Assembly (NCBI GenBank): GCA_947629385.1
Contig: CANRDO010000030.1
Span: forward strand, 1-32,892
Source: an uncultured Lachnospiraceae bacterium
GTDB lineage: Bacteria > Bacillota > Clostridia > Lachnospirales > Lachnospiraceae
Direction of reading: 5' to 3'
DNA length: 32,892 nucleotides
The notes under the pieces are model-generated. The model worked only from the letters and a program-made list of their open reading frames with translations. It searched no databases and was not told the DNA's origin. Position numbers and translations under genes: made by a program. This document shows, piece by piece, positions 6,874-16,300 of the stretch; the stretch's first letter is position 1, and every line of letters begins with the position of its first letter.

Positions 6874-7239
6874 CTAAAACCCGCGCACATGCCGCTTGAT
6901 CGCCTCGAAGCTCTCGCGGCTGATGTCATGCTCAATCTTGCAGGCGTCTTCGGCCGCCACCTGCGGGTCCACGCCAAGCGTGGTCAGCCAGGAAGAGAGA
7001 AGCTGGTGGCGCTCGTAGATCTCCTCGGCAATCGCGCGGCCGGACTCAGTGAGGTAGATATAGCCGGCATCCGACACGGTGATATGGTTCTTCTCGCGAA
7101 GATTCTTCATCGCGATGCTGACGCTGGACTTCTTATAACCAAGCTCGGTCGCGATGTCCACAGAGCGAACGACAGGAAGCCGCTGGCTCAGGATAAGAAT
7201 TGTTTCCAGATAGTTTTCCGCAGATTCGTTGATCGCCAT
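6874..7239 (-). CDS. DtxR/MntR-family metal-dependent repressor
   Basis: A 121-residue protein with an N-terminal winged helix-turn-helix (VRSVDIATELGYKKSSVSIAMKNL) and a C-terminal metal-binding/dimerisation domain; the SH3-like third domain of DtxR is absent, as in MntR. The metal-site strand reads CKIEHDIS. In DtxR the equivalent Cys-x-x-Glu-His binds iron, while MntR has Glu at the Cys position, and the MntR Asp8 equivalent is Asn here (AENYLETI). Iron sensing is therefore inferred. It diverges from feoA1, supporting a role as iron-responsive repressor of Fe(II) uptake. AGGTGAT precedes the ATG. Confidence 0.9.
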   Translation of the reverse strand: MAINESAENYLETILILSQRLPVVRSVDIATELGYKKSSVSIAMKNLREKNHITVSDAGYIYLTESGRAIAEEIYERHQLLSSWLTTLGVDPQVAAEDACKIEHDISRESFEAIKRHVRGF

Positions 7240-7312
7240 GATATCACCTCACTGAATATTTGTGTTGGAGCGCTTGCAGACGGCACGGTCTGTTCATAAA
7301 ATGATTTAAAAT

Positions 7313-7340
7313 AGTATACCATATAATTTCAAAATCGCAA
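7313..7340 (-). promoter_or_regulatory. Promoter of the DtxR-type gene
   Basis: Minus-strand TTGCGA (7340-7335), 16-nt spacer, TATACT (7318-7313), about 74 nt before the start codon. Confidence 0.6.
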
Positions 7341-7393
7341 AGCAAAAATCTGAAAACTGCCGTGAACGACGAGCTTATGCATGGAAAAAGAAG

Positions 7394-7407
7394 TTAGAAA
7401 CAACTTA
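7394..7407. promoter_or_regulatory. Imperfect TTAG-N6-CTTA box upstream of feoA1
   Basis: TTAG (7394-7397), AAACAA, CTTA (7404-7407). It resembles the two stronger TTAG-N6-CTAA boxes at 7434 and 8001 and lies just upstream of the feoA1 -35 element. It may be an auxiliary site for the adjacent DtxR-type regulator. Confidence 0.4.
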
Positions 7408-7416
7408 AAAATGTTC

Positions 7417-7445
7417 TTGACAACTAATATATGTTAGAATATACT
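7417..7445 (+). promoter_or_regulatory. Promoter of the feo operon
   Basis: Consensus TTGACA (7417-7422), exactly 17 nt, TATACT (7440-7445). The -10 lies inside the operator palindrome at 7433-7448. This promoter places the transcription start at about 7452, so the ATG at 7451 cannot be the feoA1 start. Confidence 0.85.
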
Positions 7446-7448
7446 AAC
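7424..7448. promoter_or_regulatory. Predicted iron operator overlapping the feo -10
   Basis: Three half-sites CTAA (7424), TTAG (7434) and CTAA (7444) are spaced exactly 10 bp, forming two overlapping palindromes, the right-hand one GTTAGAATATACTAAC (7433-7448). One-turn phasing suits two dimers binding opposite faces, as known for DtxR/IdeR. Binding would cover the -10. Confidence 0.65.
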
Positions 7449-7510
7449 CAATGAAGAAATACAATATTTCCGAATATGTGAACGGAAGCTTTGCGGAGGA
7501 GGTCGATGAT

Positions 7511-7720
7511 ATGCCGTTATCTATGGCGAGTGCGGGGAAACCGAACGTAATCAAAAAGGTAGGAGGCAAAGAGGAGACGAGAAAATTTCTTGAAAATCTC
7601 GGTTTTGTCACAGGCGGAACGGTGACTGTGGTCTCAGAGACGGGCGGCAATCTGATTGTCAACGTAAAGGATTCGCGTGTGGCGATCGGGAAGGACATGG
7701 CAAACAAGATCGTGGTCTGA
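7511..7720 (+). CDS. feoA: FeoA-family protein (first copy)
   Basis: A 69-residue SH3-like FeoA protein: MPLSMASAGKPNVIKKVGGKEETRKFLENLGFVTGGTVTVVSETGGNLIVNVKDSRVAIGKDMANKIVV. FeoA proteins assist the FeoB ferrous iron channel from the cytoplasm. The start at 7511 is set by GGAGGAGG at 7495-7502; an in-frame ATG at 7451 lies at the predicted transcription start with no Shine-Dalgarno. It is first in a feoA-feoA-feoB-Cys-rich operon controlled by the operator at 7424-7448. Confidence 0.93.
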   Translation: MPLSMASAGKPNVIKKVGGKEETRKFLENLGFVTGGTVTVVSETGGNLIVNVKDSRVAIGKDMANKIVV

Positions 7721-7755
7721 CGAATGCCGGTATTCGAAGAAGAATGGAGGAGATT

Positions 7756-7977
7756 ATGAAAACATTGAGAGAAGTGGCCTGCGGTCAGACCGTGAAGGTT
7801 GCCAGGCTGACCGGGGACGGACCCGTGAAGAGGAGGATCATGGACATGGGGATCACGAAGGGCGTGGAGATATTTGTGCGCAAGGTCGCGCCGCTCGGCG
7901 ACCCGGTTGAGGTGACGGTCAGGGGATATGAGCTGTCGCTGCGCAAGGCGGACGCAGAGATGATCGCGGTTGAGTGA
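7756..7977 (+). CDS. feoA: FeoA-family protein (second copy)
   Basis: A 73-residue FeoA homologue starting MKTLREVACGQTVKVARLTGDG, with the family's GPVKRRIMDMGITKGVEIFV and PLGDPVEVTVRGYELSLRK segments. Of the two copies this one matches canonical FeoA better (MGI.KG...PLGDP pattern). ATG 7756 lies after GGAGGAG; an ATG at 7744 overlaps the Shine-Dalgarno. Tandem feoA genes before feoB are common in Clostridia. Confidence 0.94.
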   Translation: MKTLREVACGQTVKVARLTGDGPVKRRIMDMGITKGVEIFVRKVAPLGDPVEVTVRGYELSLRKADAEMIAVE

Positions 7978-8000
7978 GATAATATTTTTTTACGCACGAA

Positions 8001-8034
8001 TTAGTTACAACTAATAAAAATAAGTTGCAACAAA
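8001..8034. promoter_or_regulatory. Internal iron boxes before feoB
   Basis: ATTAGTTACAACTAAT (8000-8015) contains TTAG-N6-CTAA like the feoA1 operator, and TAAGTTGCAACAAA (8021-8034) is a degenerate second copy. They lie in the 165-nt gap between feoA2 and feoB, suggesting separate iron control of feoB. No strong -35/-10 pair is visible; TATGAT at 8056-8061 is the best -10 candidate. Confidence 0.55.
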
Positions 8035-8142
8035 CAAAGAGCATGATGAAAATGATATGATTGCCCGAACAGTCCGAAGGGCTGAAGGATAGAAAAGAAA
8101 AACGGCGACAACACGGGCGCTGAAACAGGAGGAGACAAAGAA

Positions 8143-10296
8143 ATGTCAGTGAGAATCGCACTTGCGGGAAATCCGAACAGTGGCAAGACGACGCTGTTCA
8201 ACGCGTTGACCGGTTCCAACCAGTTTGTCGGGAACTGGCCGGGCGTGACGGTGGAAAAAAAGGAGGGAAAGCTGAAGGGACACAAGGACGTCACGGTCAT
8301 GGACCTTCCGGGTATCTACTCGCTTTCCCCGTATACGCTGGAGGAAGTGGTCGCGCGGAATTATCTGATTGGAGAGCGGCCGGACGCAATCCTGAACATT
8401 GTGGACGGCACGAACATCGAGCGCAACCTTTACCTGACGACACAGCTTATGGAGCTCGGGATTCCGGTCGTCATGGCGGTGAACATGATGGACGTTGTCG
8501 CGAAGAGCGGCGACAAGATCAACATCGGGAAGCTCAGCCAGAAGCTTGGCTGCGAAGTCGTGGAGATCTCGGCGCTAAAGGGCACAGGCGTGCTGCAGGC
8601 GGCGGAAAAGGCCGTGGCGCTCGCGAAGCAAGGACAGGCGGCCGTCCCGGTGCATGAGTTCGCGGAGGACGTAGAGAACGCGATCCGCGATGTCGAGGCA
8701 GAGCTCGGCTCGGATATTCCGGAAGAGCAGAAGCGCTTCTTCGCGATCAAGCTGCTCGAGAAGGACGACAAGATTGATGCGATGATGAGCAGAGTGCCGG
8801 ATGTGAGCGCGCAGATCAATGCGCTTGAGGAGAAATTCGACGACGACACCGAGAGCATCATTACGAACGAGCGCTATGTGTACATATCGTCGATCATCGG
8901 CGATTGCCTGAAAAAGAGTAGGAAGGGCGCGATGACAACATCGGATAAGATCGATCAGATTGTGACGAATCGCTGGCTGGCTCTGCCGATCTTCGCAGTG
9001 ATCATGTTCATTGTGTACTATGTGTCCGTGACGACGGTCGGAACGATCGTGACTGACTGGACAAATGACGTACTCTTCGGCGAGATTATCCCGCCGGCGA
9101 TCGAGAGCTTCCTGGTGAGTATCCATTGCGCAGGCTGGCTGCAGTCCCTGATCCTCGACGGCATCGTGGCGGGCGTCGGCGCGGTGCTCGGCTTCGTGCC
9201 GCAGATGCTGGTGCTGTTTTTGTTTCTGGCGTTTCTGGAGTCTTGCGGCTACATGGCGCGCGTCGCGTTCATCATGGACCGCATCTTCCGCAAGTTCGGA
9301 CTGTCCGGCAAATCCTTCATCCCGATGCTGATCGGCACGGGCTGCGGCGTTCCGGGCGTCATGGCGTCGCGTACGATTGAGAATGACAGAGACCGCAAGA
9401 TGACGATCATGACGACGACCTTTATCCCCTGCGGAGCAAAGCTCCCGATCATCGCGCTGATCGCGGGCGCGCTCTTCGGCGGCGCGTGGTGGGTTTCCCC
9501 GAGCGCATACTTCGTGGGAATTGCGGCGATCATCTGCTCCGGCATCATTCTGAAGAAGACAAAAATGTTCGCGGGCGATCCGGCTCCGTTCGTCATGGAG
9601 CTTCCGGCCTACCATATGCCGACCGTCGGCAATGTTCTGAGAAGCATGTGGGAAAGGGGCTGGTCATTTATCAAAAAAGCTGGTACAATTATCCTGCTCT
9701 CCACGATCGTGCTCTGGTTCCTGCAGGGCTTCGGCTGGGTGGACGGAAAGTTCTGCATGCTTGAGGCGGAGCAGCTTGACAGCAGCATTCTGGCGACGAT
9801 CGGCAACGCGATCGCGTGGCTCTTCATCCCGCTCGGCTGGGGCGACTGGAAGATGGCCGTCGCGGCGGTCACGGGACTCATCGCGAAGGAGAACGTGGTC
9901 GGCACCTTCGGCATCCTGTTCGGCTTCGGCGAGGTGGCAGAAGACGGGCAGGAGATCTGGGGCGCTCTGGCCGGCAGCATGACTGCGGTAGCGGCGTACT
10001 CGTTCCTCGTGTTTAACCTGCTGTGCGCGCCGTGCTTTGCGGCGATGGGCGCGATCAAGCGTGAGATGAACAATATCAAGTGGTTCTGGTTTGCGATCGG
10101 CTATCAGTGCCTGCTCGCCTACGTCGTCTCGCTGTGCGTCTACCAGCTCGGCAATCTCTTCACGGGCGCGGGCTTCGGCGTCTGGACGGCAGTGGCGATC
10201 CTGCTGGTGATCGGTTTCCTCTACCTGCTGTTCCGCCCGTATAAGGAGAGCACGACGTTAAAATTGAATGTAAAAGGCGTGGCAAGGGCAAAATAA
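8143..10296 (+). CDS. feoB: Ferrous iron transporter FeoB
   Basis: A 717-residue inner-membrane Fe(II) transporter. The N-terminal G domain has G1 GNPNSGKTT (near residue 10), G3 DLPGIYSLSPYT, G4 NMMD and G5 SALKGTG, followed by a helical spacer domain to about residue 240. The membrane part carries two gate-type segments (FIPMLIGTGCGVPG; TTFIPCGAKLPIIA), each with a Cys. The C-terminal half has several hydrophobic helices, ending with a short basic tail. GGAGGAG before the ATG is a strong ribosome-binding site. It lies downstream of two feoA genes and internal iron boxes. Confidence 0.97.
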   Translation: MSVRIALAGNPNSGKTTLFNALTGSNQFVGNWPGVTVEKKEGKLKGHKDVTVMDLPGIYSLSPYTLEEVVARNYLIGERPDAILNIVDGTNIERNLYLTTQLMELGIPVVMAVNMMDVVAKSGDKINIGKLSQKLGCEVVEISALKGTGVLQAAEKAVALAKQGQAAVPVHEFAEDVENAIRDVEAELGSDIPEEQKRFFAIKLLEKDDKIDAMMSRVPDVSAQINALEEKFDDDTESIITNERYVYISSIIGDCLKKSRKGAMTTSDKIDQIVTNRWLALPIFAVIMFIVYYVSVTTVGTIVTDWTNDVLFGEIIPPAIESFLVSIHCAGWLQSLILDGIVAGVGAVLGFVPQMLVLFLFLAFLESCGYMARVAFIMDRIFRKFGLSGKSFIPMLIGTGCGVPGVMASRTIENDRDRKMTIMTTTFIPCGAKLPIIALIAGALFGGAWWVSPSAYFVGIAAIICSGIILKKTKMFAGDPAPFVMELPAYHMPTVGNVLRSMWERGWSFIKKAGTIILLSTIVLWFLQGFGWVDGKFCMLEAEQLDSSILATIGNAIAWLFIPLGWGDWKMAVAAVTGLIAKENVVGTFGILFGFGEVAEDGQEIWGALAGSMTAVAAYSFLVFNLLCAPCFAAMGAIKREMNNIKWFWFAIGYQCLLAYVVSLCVYQLGNLFTGAGFGVWTAVAILLVIGFLYLLFRPYKESTTLKLNVKGVARAK

Positions 10297-10397
10297 AGAA
10301 AACGCTGAGCGAGATCCAAACGGCGCAAGCTTGCATACCGGGCAAACGGACACTGCGGCAGGAATGAGATTAAGCTCGCAAAAAAGGAGGCACGCAT

Positions 10398-10535
10398 ATG
10401 GGAACTGCGATCGTACTTCTGGTGGTTCTATCGGCGGTCGGGCTTGCCGTCCGCAGCATGATAAAGGATAAAAAGGCAGGCAAGTCTCTGCAGTGCGGCG
10501 GTGACTGCAAGCACTGCGGAGGGCACTGTCACTGA
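10398..10535 (+). CDS. FeoB-associated Cys-rich membrane protein
   Basis: A 45-residue protein: one N-terminal membrane helix (MGTAIVLLVVLSAVGLAVRS), a basic turn (MIKDKKAGKS) and a Cys/His-rich tail (LQCGGDCKHCGGHCH). This is the architecture of the small FeoB-associated Cys-rich membrane proteins that sit after feoB in Firmicutes. The Cys/His tail could bind iron or support FeoB assembly; function unproven. AAGGAGG lies before the ATG. It ends the feo operon. Confidence 0.9.
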   Translation: MGTAIVLLVVLSAVGLAVRSMIKDKKAGKSLQCGGDCKHCGGHCH

Positions 10536-10653
10536 GATGGCTTGCGTTTAAAAAAGTCTCATCCAGTCTCAAGCCGATCTCAATTCTTAGTCAGGCTAAC
10601 CTGAAACCGACCTGAGACTCGAGGAAGATTGACAAAGAATGAATACGAAGCAG
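10536..10653. other. Convergent gap with repeated AGTCTCA and a DtxR-like palindrome
   Basis: AGTCTCA occurs at 10555-10561 and 10565-10571 and its complement TGAGACT at 10613-10619, so a long hairpin can form. TCAGGCTAACCTGA (10591-10604) is a perfect palindrome with a CTAA centre and contains the DtxR-box core AGGCTAACCT. No ORF with a Shine-Dalgarno was seen. Confidence 0.4.
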
Positions 10654-10698
10654 AAAAAAAGGACGGTGAAAAGGTCTGAGACCTCTCCCGTCCTTTTT
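10654..10698. terminator. Bidirectional terminator between feo and GH94
   Basis: Outer stem GGACGG/CCGTCC and inner stem AGGTC-TGA-GACCT. It has a run of A before and T after, so it works for the minus-strand GH94 gene (tail CCTTTTTTT) and the plus-strand feo operon (tail CCTTTTT). Confidence 0.85.
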
Positions 10699-10702
10699 AA
10701 AA

Positions 10703-13114
10703 CTACAGCGTCAATACAACTTCATTTTCTGCCTGCAGCAGATCCGCCGGGATGTAGTTCTCCGGAAGCTCCTGCCCGTTCAGGGTCAGGCGCGTGCAGC
10801 CTGCTTCGCGGCCGTCCGGATTCTCGACGCGGATATGCAGATGCTTGCCGCGGAAGTCTTTTTCCATTTCGAACTGTTTCCAACTCTTTGGAATCGACGG
10901 CGCAAGGCGCAGTCCGTCGAGATCCGGGCGCAGGCCCAGGATGCCCTCGACACAGCCGACCATGACGGTCGAGGCGGTACCGGTCAGCCAGTGGACGTGC
11001 GAGCGCCCCGGATGCTGGCTGTGCTTGCCCTCAGTGAACTGCCCATAGCAGTAGGGCTCGAGGTGCCGAATCTCCGCGCGGTCGTTCATCGCGGCCGGAG
11101 CGTTCTCCATGAAATACTCAAACGCACGCTCGCCGTGTCCGCGCAGCGCCTCCGCAAGGATCAGCCAGCCCTGCGTCTGCGAGAAGATTCCCGCGTTCTC
11201 TTTGACACCCTGATTGAAGATCACCATGAGCGCGCCGTCGAACGAATGCACGTGATACGGAGGATCCATGACAATCGCGCCGTAAGGTGTGTTCAGGCGT
11301 TCATGAACCTTTTCAAGCGCTGTATCCGCCTGCTCTGACGTAGCCACGCCGCTGATGACGGCCCAGCTCTGCGGGTTCAGCCACATGTTGGCTTCCGGGT
11401 CGGAAGGATCGCCGATGCGCGTCCCGTCCTCCATGAAGCCGCGGATGAAACGGTCGGTGTCCCAGCACAGGCTCTGGAGCTTTTCGCCGAGCTCCTTCTG
11501 CTTTCCGCCGAGGAAGGCGATGTATTCGTTATCATTTTTATGTGCGGCAAAGAGCTTCAGGATCGTCATCGCGTAGTAGAACTGCATCGCGACGAAAGTC
11601 GATTCACCGTTCGCGCCGAGGCGCAGGCAGTCATTCCAGTCCGCGTGCAGGCCCGCCGGCATCCCATGCGTCCCGAGATGATCGAAGGAGAACTTCAGCG
11701 CGCGCTTCAGATGCTCGTAGACCGTTCCCTCGTCGCGGTTGGCAAACGGGATGACCTCGTCGAGGAACGCAAGGTTCCCGGACTCGGCGACATACTTGTA
11801 GACGGTCGGGAAGAGCCAGAGCGCGTCGTCCGCGCGGTAGGCCGGATGCCCGGTCTCCTTTACGTAGGAGGCGTCGTCCGGCGTGTCCTCGTGTCCCGGA
11901 TTGTGCGTGTACTTCACGAGCGGCAGCCCGCCGCCGTTGTCCACCTGCGCGGAGAGCATGAAGCGGATCTGCTTCGCCGCCATCTCCGGCTCAAGGTGAA
12001 TGACGCCCTGAATGTCCTGTACGGTATCGCGGTAGCCGAAACCGTTGCGCAGTCCGCAGTAGATCAGCGAGGCCGCGCGCGACCAGATGAAGGTCATGAA
12101 GCAGTTGTATGCATTCCAGGTGTTGATCATCGTGTTGAATTCCGGATTCGGCGTGTTCACCTTGAGGTGATCCATCTTCGCGTACCAGTCCGCCTTCAGT
12201 TCGGAGAGTTCTTTCTCGACGGTTCTGGCCGGGTCGGTATAAGCGCTGAGAATCTCAGCTGCCTCGCGAGCGGTTTTCGCCCCGAGCAGGAATGCGATCG
12301 TCTTCGATTCGCCCGGAGCGAGTGTGAGCTTACAGGAGAGGCCGCCGCAGGAATTCTCATTGTAGCTGTCCGAATTTCCGAGATTGCCTGAGATGACGCC
12401 TTGCGGATCCCCGTAGCCGTGGTAACGGCCGAGGAAGAGCTCCTTATCCCCGCAGTAGGAGGAGACCGGCGCACCGACAAGCCCGAAGAAGCGCTCCATG
12501 ATGTTGTCCCCTTCCGCGCGCTTATCGCCGAGAGAATCGGCCAGGTTGCCGTGGATCTGCTGGAGGATGAAATTGTCCTTGAACATGGTGCGGGTGATGA
12601 ACAGCGAATACTGCAGGTTCACGAGATCCTGCTCGTAATTGCTGTGGTTGGTGAACTCCGCGTAGCCGGTCAGCGTAAGGCTGCGCGGGCGGTCGGAATC
12701 GTTCTTCACGGTGAGCGCCCAGACCTCATAAGTCTTGCCGAGCGGCACGTAGTAGAGCGCCTCGGAATGGATCCCGCTGTAGTCCGCGTTCATGCGCGTG
12801 TAGCCCATGCCGTGGCGGCACTCGCTCTTGTACTGCGCCAGATCCTTCCCGACCGGCTGCCAGGAGGCGGACCAGAAATCCTTCGACTCATCGTCCCGGA
12901 GATAAATGTAACGTCCAGGCTGGTCGAAATTGTTGAACACATAGCGCAGGATCCGGCCGTTCGCGCCGGATTTGGCGAAACTGTAGCCGCCTGCATTGTT
13001 GGAGATGATCGCACCGTACTCCGGTGAGCCGAGGTAATTCGCCCACGGCGCCGGGGTGTCCGGACGGTCGATGACATACTCGCGATTCGCGTCGTCAAAA
13101 TATCCGTATTTCAT
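10703..13114 (-). CDS. Cellobiose phosphorylase, GH94
   Basis: An 803-residue cytoplasmic enzyme (no signal peptide) that cleaves cellobiose with phosphate to glucose 1-phosphate and glucose. The start MKYGYFDDANREYVIDRPDT and the APWANYLGSPEYGAIISNNA segment closely match cellobiose phosphorylases, and the length is as expected (about 810). The catalytic acid Asp lies in GLHADWNDCLRLG. The C-terminal part contains VHWLTGTASTVMVG, another GH94 hallmark, and a beta-sandwich tail. Related cellodextrin or chitobiose phosphorylases differ in length and start, so cellobiose is the best guess. AAAGGAAAAA precedes the ATG. It is transcribed divergently from the GH2 gene. Confidence 0.92.
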   Translation of the reverse strand: MKYGYFDDANREYVIDRPDTPAPWANYLGSPEYGAIISNNAGGYSFAKSGANGRILRYVFNNFDQPGRYIYLRDDESKDFWSASWQPVGKDLAQYKSECRHGMGYTRMNADYSGIHSEALYYVPLGKTYEVWALTVKNDSDRPRSLTLTGYAEFTNHSNYEQDLVNLQYSLFITRTMFKDNFILQQIHGNLADSLGDKRAEGDNIMERFFGLVGAPVSSYCGDKELFLGRYHGYGDPQGVISGNLGNSDSYNENSCGGLSCKLTLAPGESKTIAFLLGAKTAREAAEILSAYTDPARTVEKELSELKADWYAKMDHLKVNTPNPEFNTMINTWNAYNCFMTFIWSRAASLIYCGLRNGFGYRDTVQDIQGVIHLEPEMAAKQIRFMLSAQVDNGGGLPLVKYTHNPGHEDTPDDASYVKETGHPAYRADDALWLFPTVYKYVAESGNLAFLDEVIPFANRDEGTVYEHLKRALKFSFDHLGTHGMPAGLHADWNDCLRLGANGESTFVAMQFYYAMTILKLFAAHKNDNEYIAFLGGKQKELGEKLQSLCWDTDRFIRGFMEDGTRIGDPSDPEANMWLNPQSWAVISGVATSEQADTALEKVHERLNTPYGAIVMDPPYHVHSFDGALMVIFNQGVKENAGIFSQTQGWLILAEALRGHGERAFEYFMENAPAAMNDRAEIRHLEPYCYGQFTEGKHSQHPGRSHVHWLTGTASTVMVGCVEGILGLRPDLDGLRLAPSIPKSWKQFEMEKDFRGKHLHIRVENPDGREAGCTRLTLNGQELPENYIPADLLQAENEVVLTL

Positions 13115-13148
13115 AGCTGTTTTTCCTTTCTTTGTGGAGTGTGCATGG

Positions 13149-13193
13149 CTCGTTGCTAATCACGAGTATATATGATTTTGGGCGCCAACTCAA
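13149..13193 (-). promoter_or_regulatory. GH94 promoter with an operator-like palindrome
   Basis: Minus-strand TTGAGT (13193-13188), 17-nt spacer, TATACT (13170-13165). Just downstream, overlapping the -10 end, lies the 18-nt palindrome CTCGT-N8-ACGAG (13149-13166), a plausible repressor site. Confidence 0.6.
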
Positions 13194-13237
13194 GTAGAAA
13201 ACAATAAATTAAACGAAATTAAATGCAAGAATTTTGC

Positions 13238-13265
13238 GTGACAAACCATAATAATATGATACAAT
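13238..13265 (+). promoter_or_regulatory. Promoter of the GH2 gene
   Basis: GTGACA (13238-13243), 16 nt, TACAAT (13260-13265), with TATGAT overlapping. The -10 includes the ATG at 13264, which excludes that codon as translation start. Confidence 0.55.
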
Positions 13266-13305
13266 GAAAAAAAGTTGTACAATCCCGAAATTGGAGATGA
13301 GGAAT

Positions 13306-16300
13306 ATGCGCTACGAGATCAACAAGACGAATTACCATACGTTTGAAACCATTGAGCTGAACAAGCTCGCGCCGCGAAGTTATTTTATCCCATACCCGGA
13401 CCATGCGTCTGCGGACGCGGTCACGCTCAAGGAGAAGCGCTACGGCTCGCCGAAGGTGATCTGTCTGAACGGAGAGTGGGATTTCAAATTTTACCCGATC
13501 CCGGCAGAGCTGCCGGATGAGCTCGACACCGCTCAGGTGGAATTCGACCGGATTGACGTGCCTTCCTGCTGGCAGTTTCGTGGGTACGACAGGCCCTTCT
13601 ACGTGAACACGCGTTATCAGTTTCCGTTCGATCCGCCGAAAATTCCGACGACGGAAAAGGTGGGCAAGGTATTTTCCCTGGTGGGCGCTGACCACGGGAC
13701 GAAGCCGCGCTGGATGAAGCCGGAGAATGAGTACAATTTTGTGGGTGTGTATCGCCGGCATTTTCAGATTGAAGATCCGGGGAAGAATACGGTTCTGTCC
13801 TTCCTCGGGGTGGCAAGCTGTCTGGATCTGTATGTGAACGGGCAGTTCGTCGGCTATTCGGAGGGCTCGCACAATATCGCGGAGTTTGATATTTCCGGGC
13901 TTGTGCAGGCTGGTGAAAACGAGCTGCTCGCCGTCGTGCATCGCTGGTGTACCGGCACTTATCTCGAGTGCCAGGATATGTTCCGCAACAACGGGATCTT
14001 CCGGGATGTCCTTCTGCGGATCAGCGAGCCAAAGGATTTCTGGGACATTGATTTTCAGACGAAAAAGACGAAGAAGGGCTACACGGCGACTGCGGAGGCA
14101 GTGCTGATCAAGGCTGCGGCGCAGGATGAAGCACAGAAGAGCGAGACTACAGCTAAGGGCGGGACAGGGCCTACGCCGGATGTTGAAGTCACGTTTACGC
14201 TGAGCGGACACGGTCTGAATCTCACGAAAAAGGCAAAAGCCGAGAATGGAAAAGCGACGGTCACATTTGAAAATCTGAAGGTGCAGGAATGGACAGCCGA
14301 GACGCCGGAGCTCTATGACCTCTATTATGAGACGGAGGATTCCTGTGTAAAAGAGCGGGTTGGATTTAGAAGTGTAAGCATTGAGGGCAATCTGTTCAAA
14401 TTTAACGACAAACTGATCAAGTTCCACGGCGTAAATCATCATGATACAAGCTGTACGAACGGCTACACGATGACGCCGGACGAGATCGAGCGCGACATCA
14501 GGCTCTGCAAGGAATTTAATATCGATACGATCCGCACGTCCCATTATCCGCCGGATCCGTATTTGCTGGAGCTTTGCGATGAGTTGGGGATCTACGTGGT
14601 GGATGAGGCGGATGTAGAGACGCACGGAGCGTTCACGCAGAAGCTTCCGGCGAGCTATAACCGGATCAGCAACGATCCGAAGTGGGAGAAGTATTTCGTC
14701 GATCGCGCCGCGCGGCTGTACCAGAGGGACAAGCTGCATGTCAGTGTGTTTCTCTGGAGTCTCGGAAACGAGTCCGGCGGCACATATAATACAGACAAAG
14801 AGGCAGAATATCTGAAGGAGCATACGGACATTCCGGTGCACTATGAGAGCGCGATCCACACAAAGAAGAAGGCCTACGATGTGGGAAGCGAAATGTACCC
14901 ACCGGCACAGCAGGTTCACTCCGTCGGCGACGGCAGCTGCAAGACGCCCCAGCTTCTCGACCGCCCGTACTTTCTGTGCGAGTATGCGCACGCGATGGGC
15001 GTCGGACCGGGCAATATCGAGGCGTACTGGAAAGAGATCTACTCCTACGATAATCTGATGGGCGGCTGCGTCTGGGAAATGGTGGATCACGCGGTCCTGC
15101 ATTCGGACGGAAGCTATACCTACGGCGGCGACCATGGCGAGTGGGAGCACGACGGCAATTTCTGCGTGGACGGCATTTTTTATCCGGACCGCACGCCGTC
15201 GACCGGCGCATGGATCGTCCGGCACGCCTATCGTCCTCTGCGCGTGACGTATCTGGGAAATGATGAGTTTGAAATCTTCAACACGACCGGTTTCACCGCC
15301 GGAAAAAATTACCGGTTGGAATGCTGCTGGAGCGATGGCAGAAAGGCGACGGTGATTCCGGATGTGAAGCCGATGCATCGAAAAATGATCCGAATCATAC
15401 CGGGGAAGGACGAGGCGGACGAAAGCCTCTGCCTTGATGGGGGTCTGCTGCTGACTATTCACACCGTGGATACCCGGACCGGGAAGCGTGTCTCGACGGA
15501 ACAGATCTGTCTGGAGGAACGGACTTGGCCGGGACCGCTGAAGACGAAAGCGACCGGAATCTACAACAACATGTCTCTGGGCAAAGGCAGGTTTATTCTC
15601 GAGCTTCCGGAAGGACGAATGACGGGCGGAAGTCCTTATCATATTTTGTTCCGCGCGGCGACGGACAATGATACGGATCTTCAGATGAAGAATATCATGG
15701 AACCGTATTATCAGGAGCAGGAGGAGATCCTGTCAATCCGGAAAAGTGACCGAAAAAGAATCATGGAAACAAGCATTCGCGCCGCGAAGCAGGTTTTCAA
15801 CTGTATGGATGTGTATGAAAGCTGTCCGGAAGGAATCCTGGTGACGAGCCGAATTCACTGTGTGAAAGGTTCAGGCGAGATCCCGAGATTCGGGATGACA
15901 TATCGTCTGGATCCGGAATTTACGGACGTCACCTATCAGGGACGGAGCGGAGAATCCTATGCGGATATGAAGGAACAGTTCCCGATCGCGCGCGTTTCCT
16001 GCAAAATATCTGACATGACGGAGCCGAACATCCGCCCGCAGGAGAGCGGAAACCGCTGCGACTGCAGCAGCGTGACGATCAGCAACGGCAGGACGAAGGT
16101 GACCTTCCGCGCGGCGGGCAGGCCGTTCGAGCTCGGCGTCAAGCCGTACAGCGACCGGGAGCTGATCCAAATGCGGCACCGTGAGGATGAGATCACAACG
16201 GGAACGTACGTGACGATCCAGGCCTTTCAGATGGGGATCGGCACCGGAAGCTGCGGGCCGGATACCGCGAAGGAATTCCGCTATCCGGCAAACCGGGATT

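Noticed and set aside
8575..9615. Minus-strand ORF antisense to feoB
   Set aside because: Extremely Arg/His/Asp-rich with no motif; FeoB on the other strand is certain.
11540..12391. Plus-strand ORF antisense to the GH94 gene
   Set aside because: Arg/Val-rich composition, no Shine-Dalgarno and complete overlap with a recognisable cellobiose phosphorylase.
13219..15642. Long minus-strand ORF (807 codons) antisense to the GH2 gene
   Set aside because: Product is Arg/His/Leu-rich without a domain, and the plus strand has clear GH2 catalytic motifs. It is a shadow of GC-rich codon usage.
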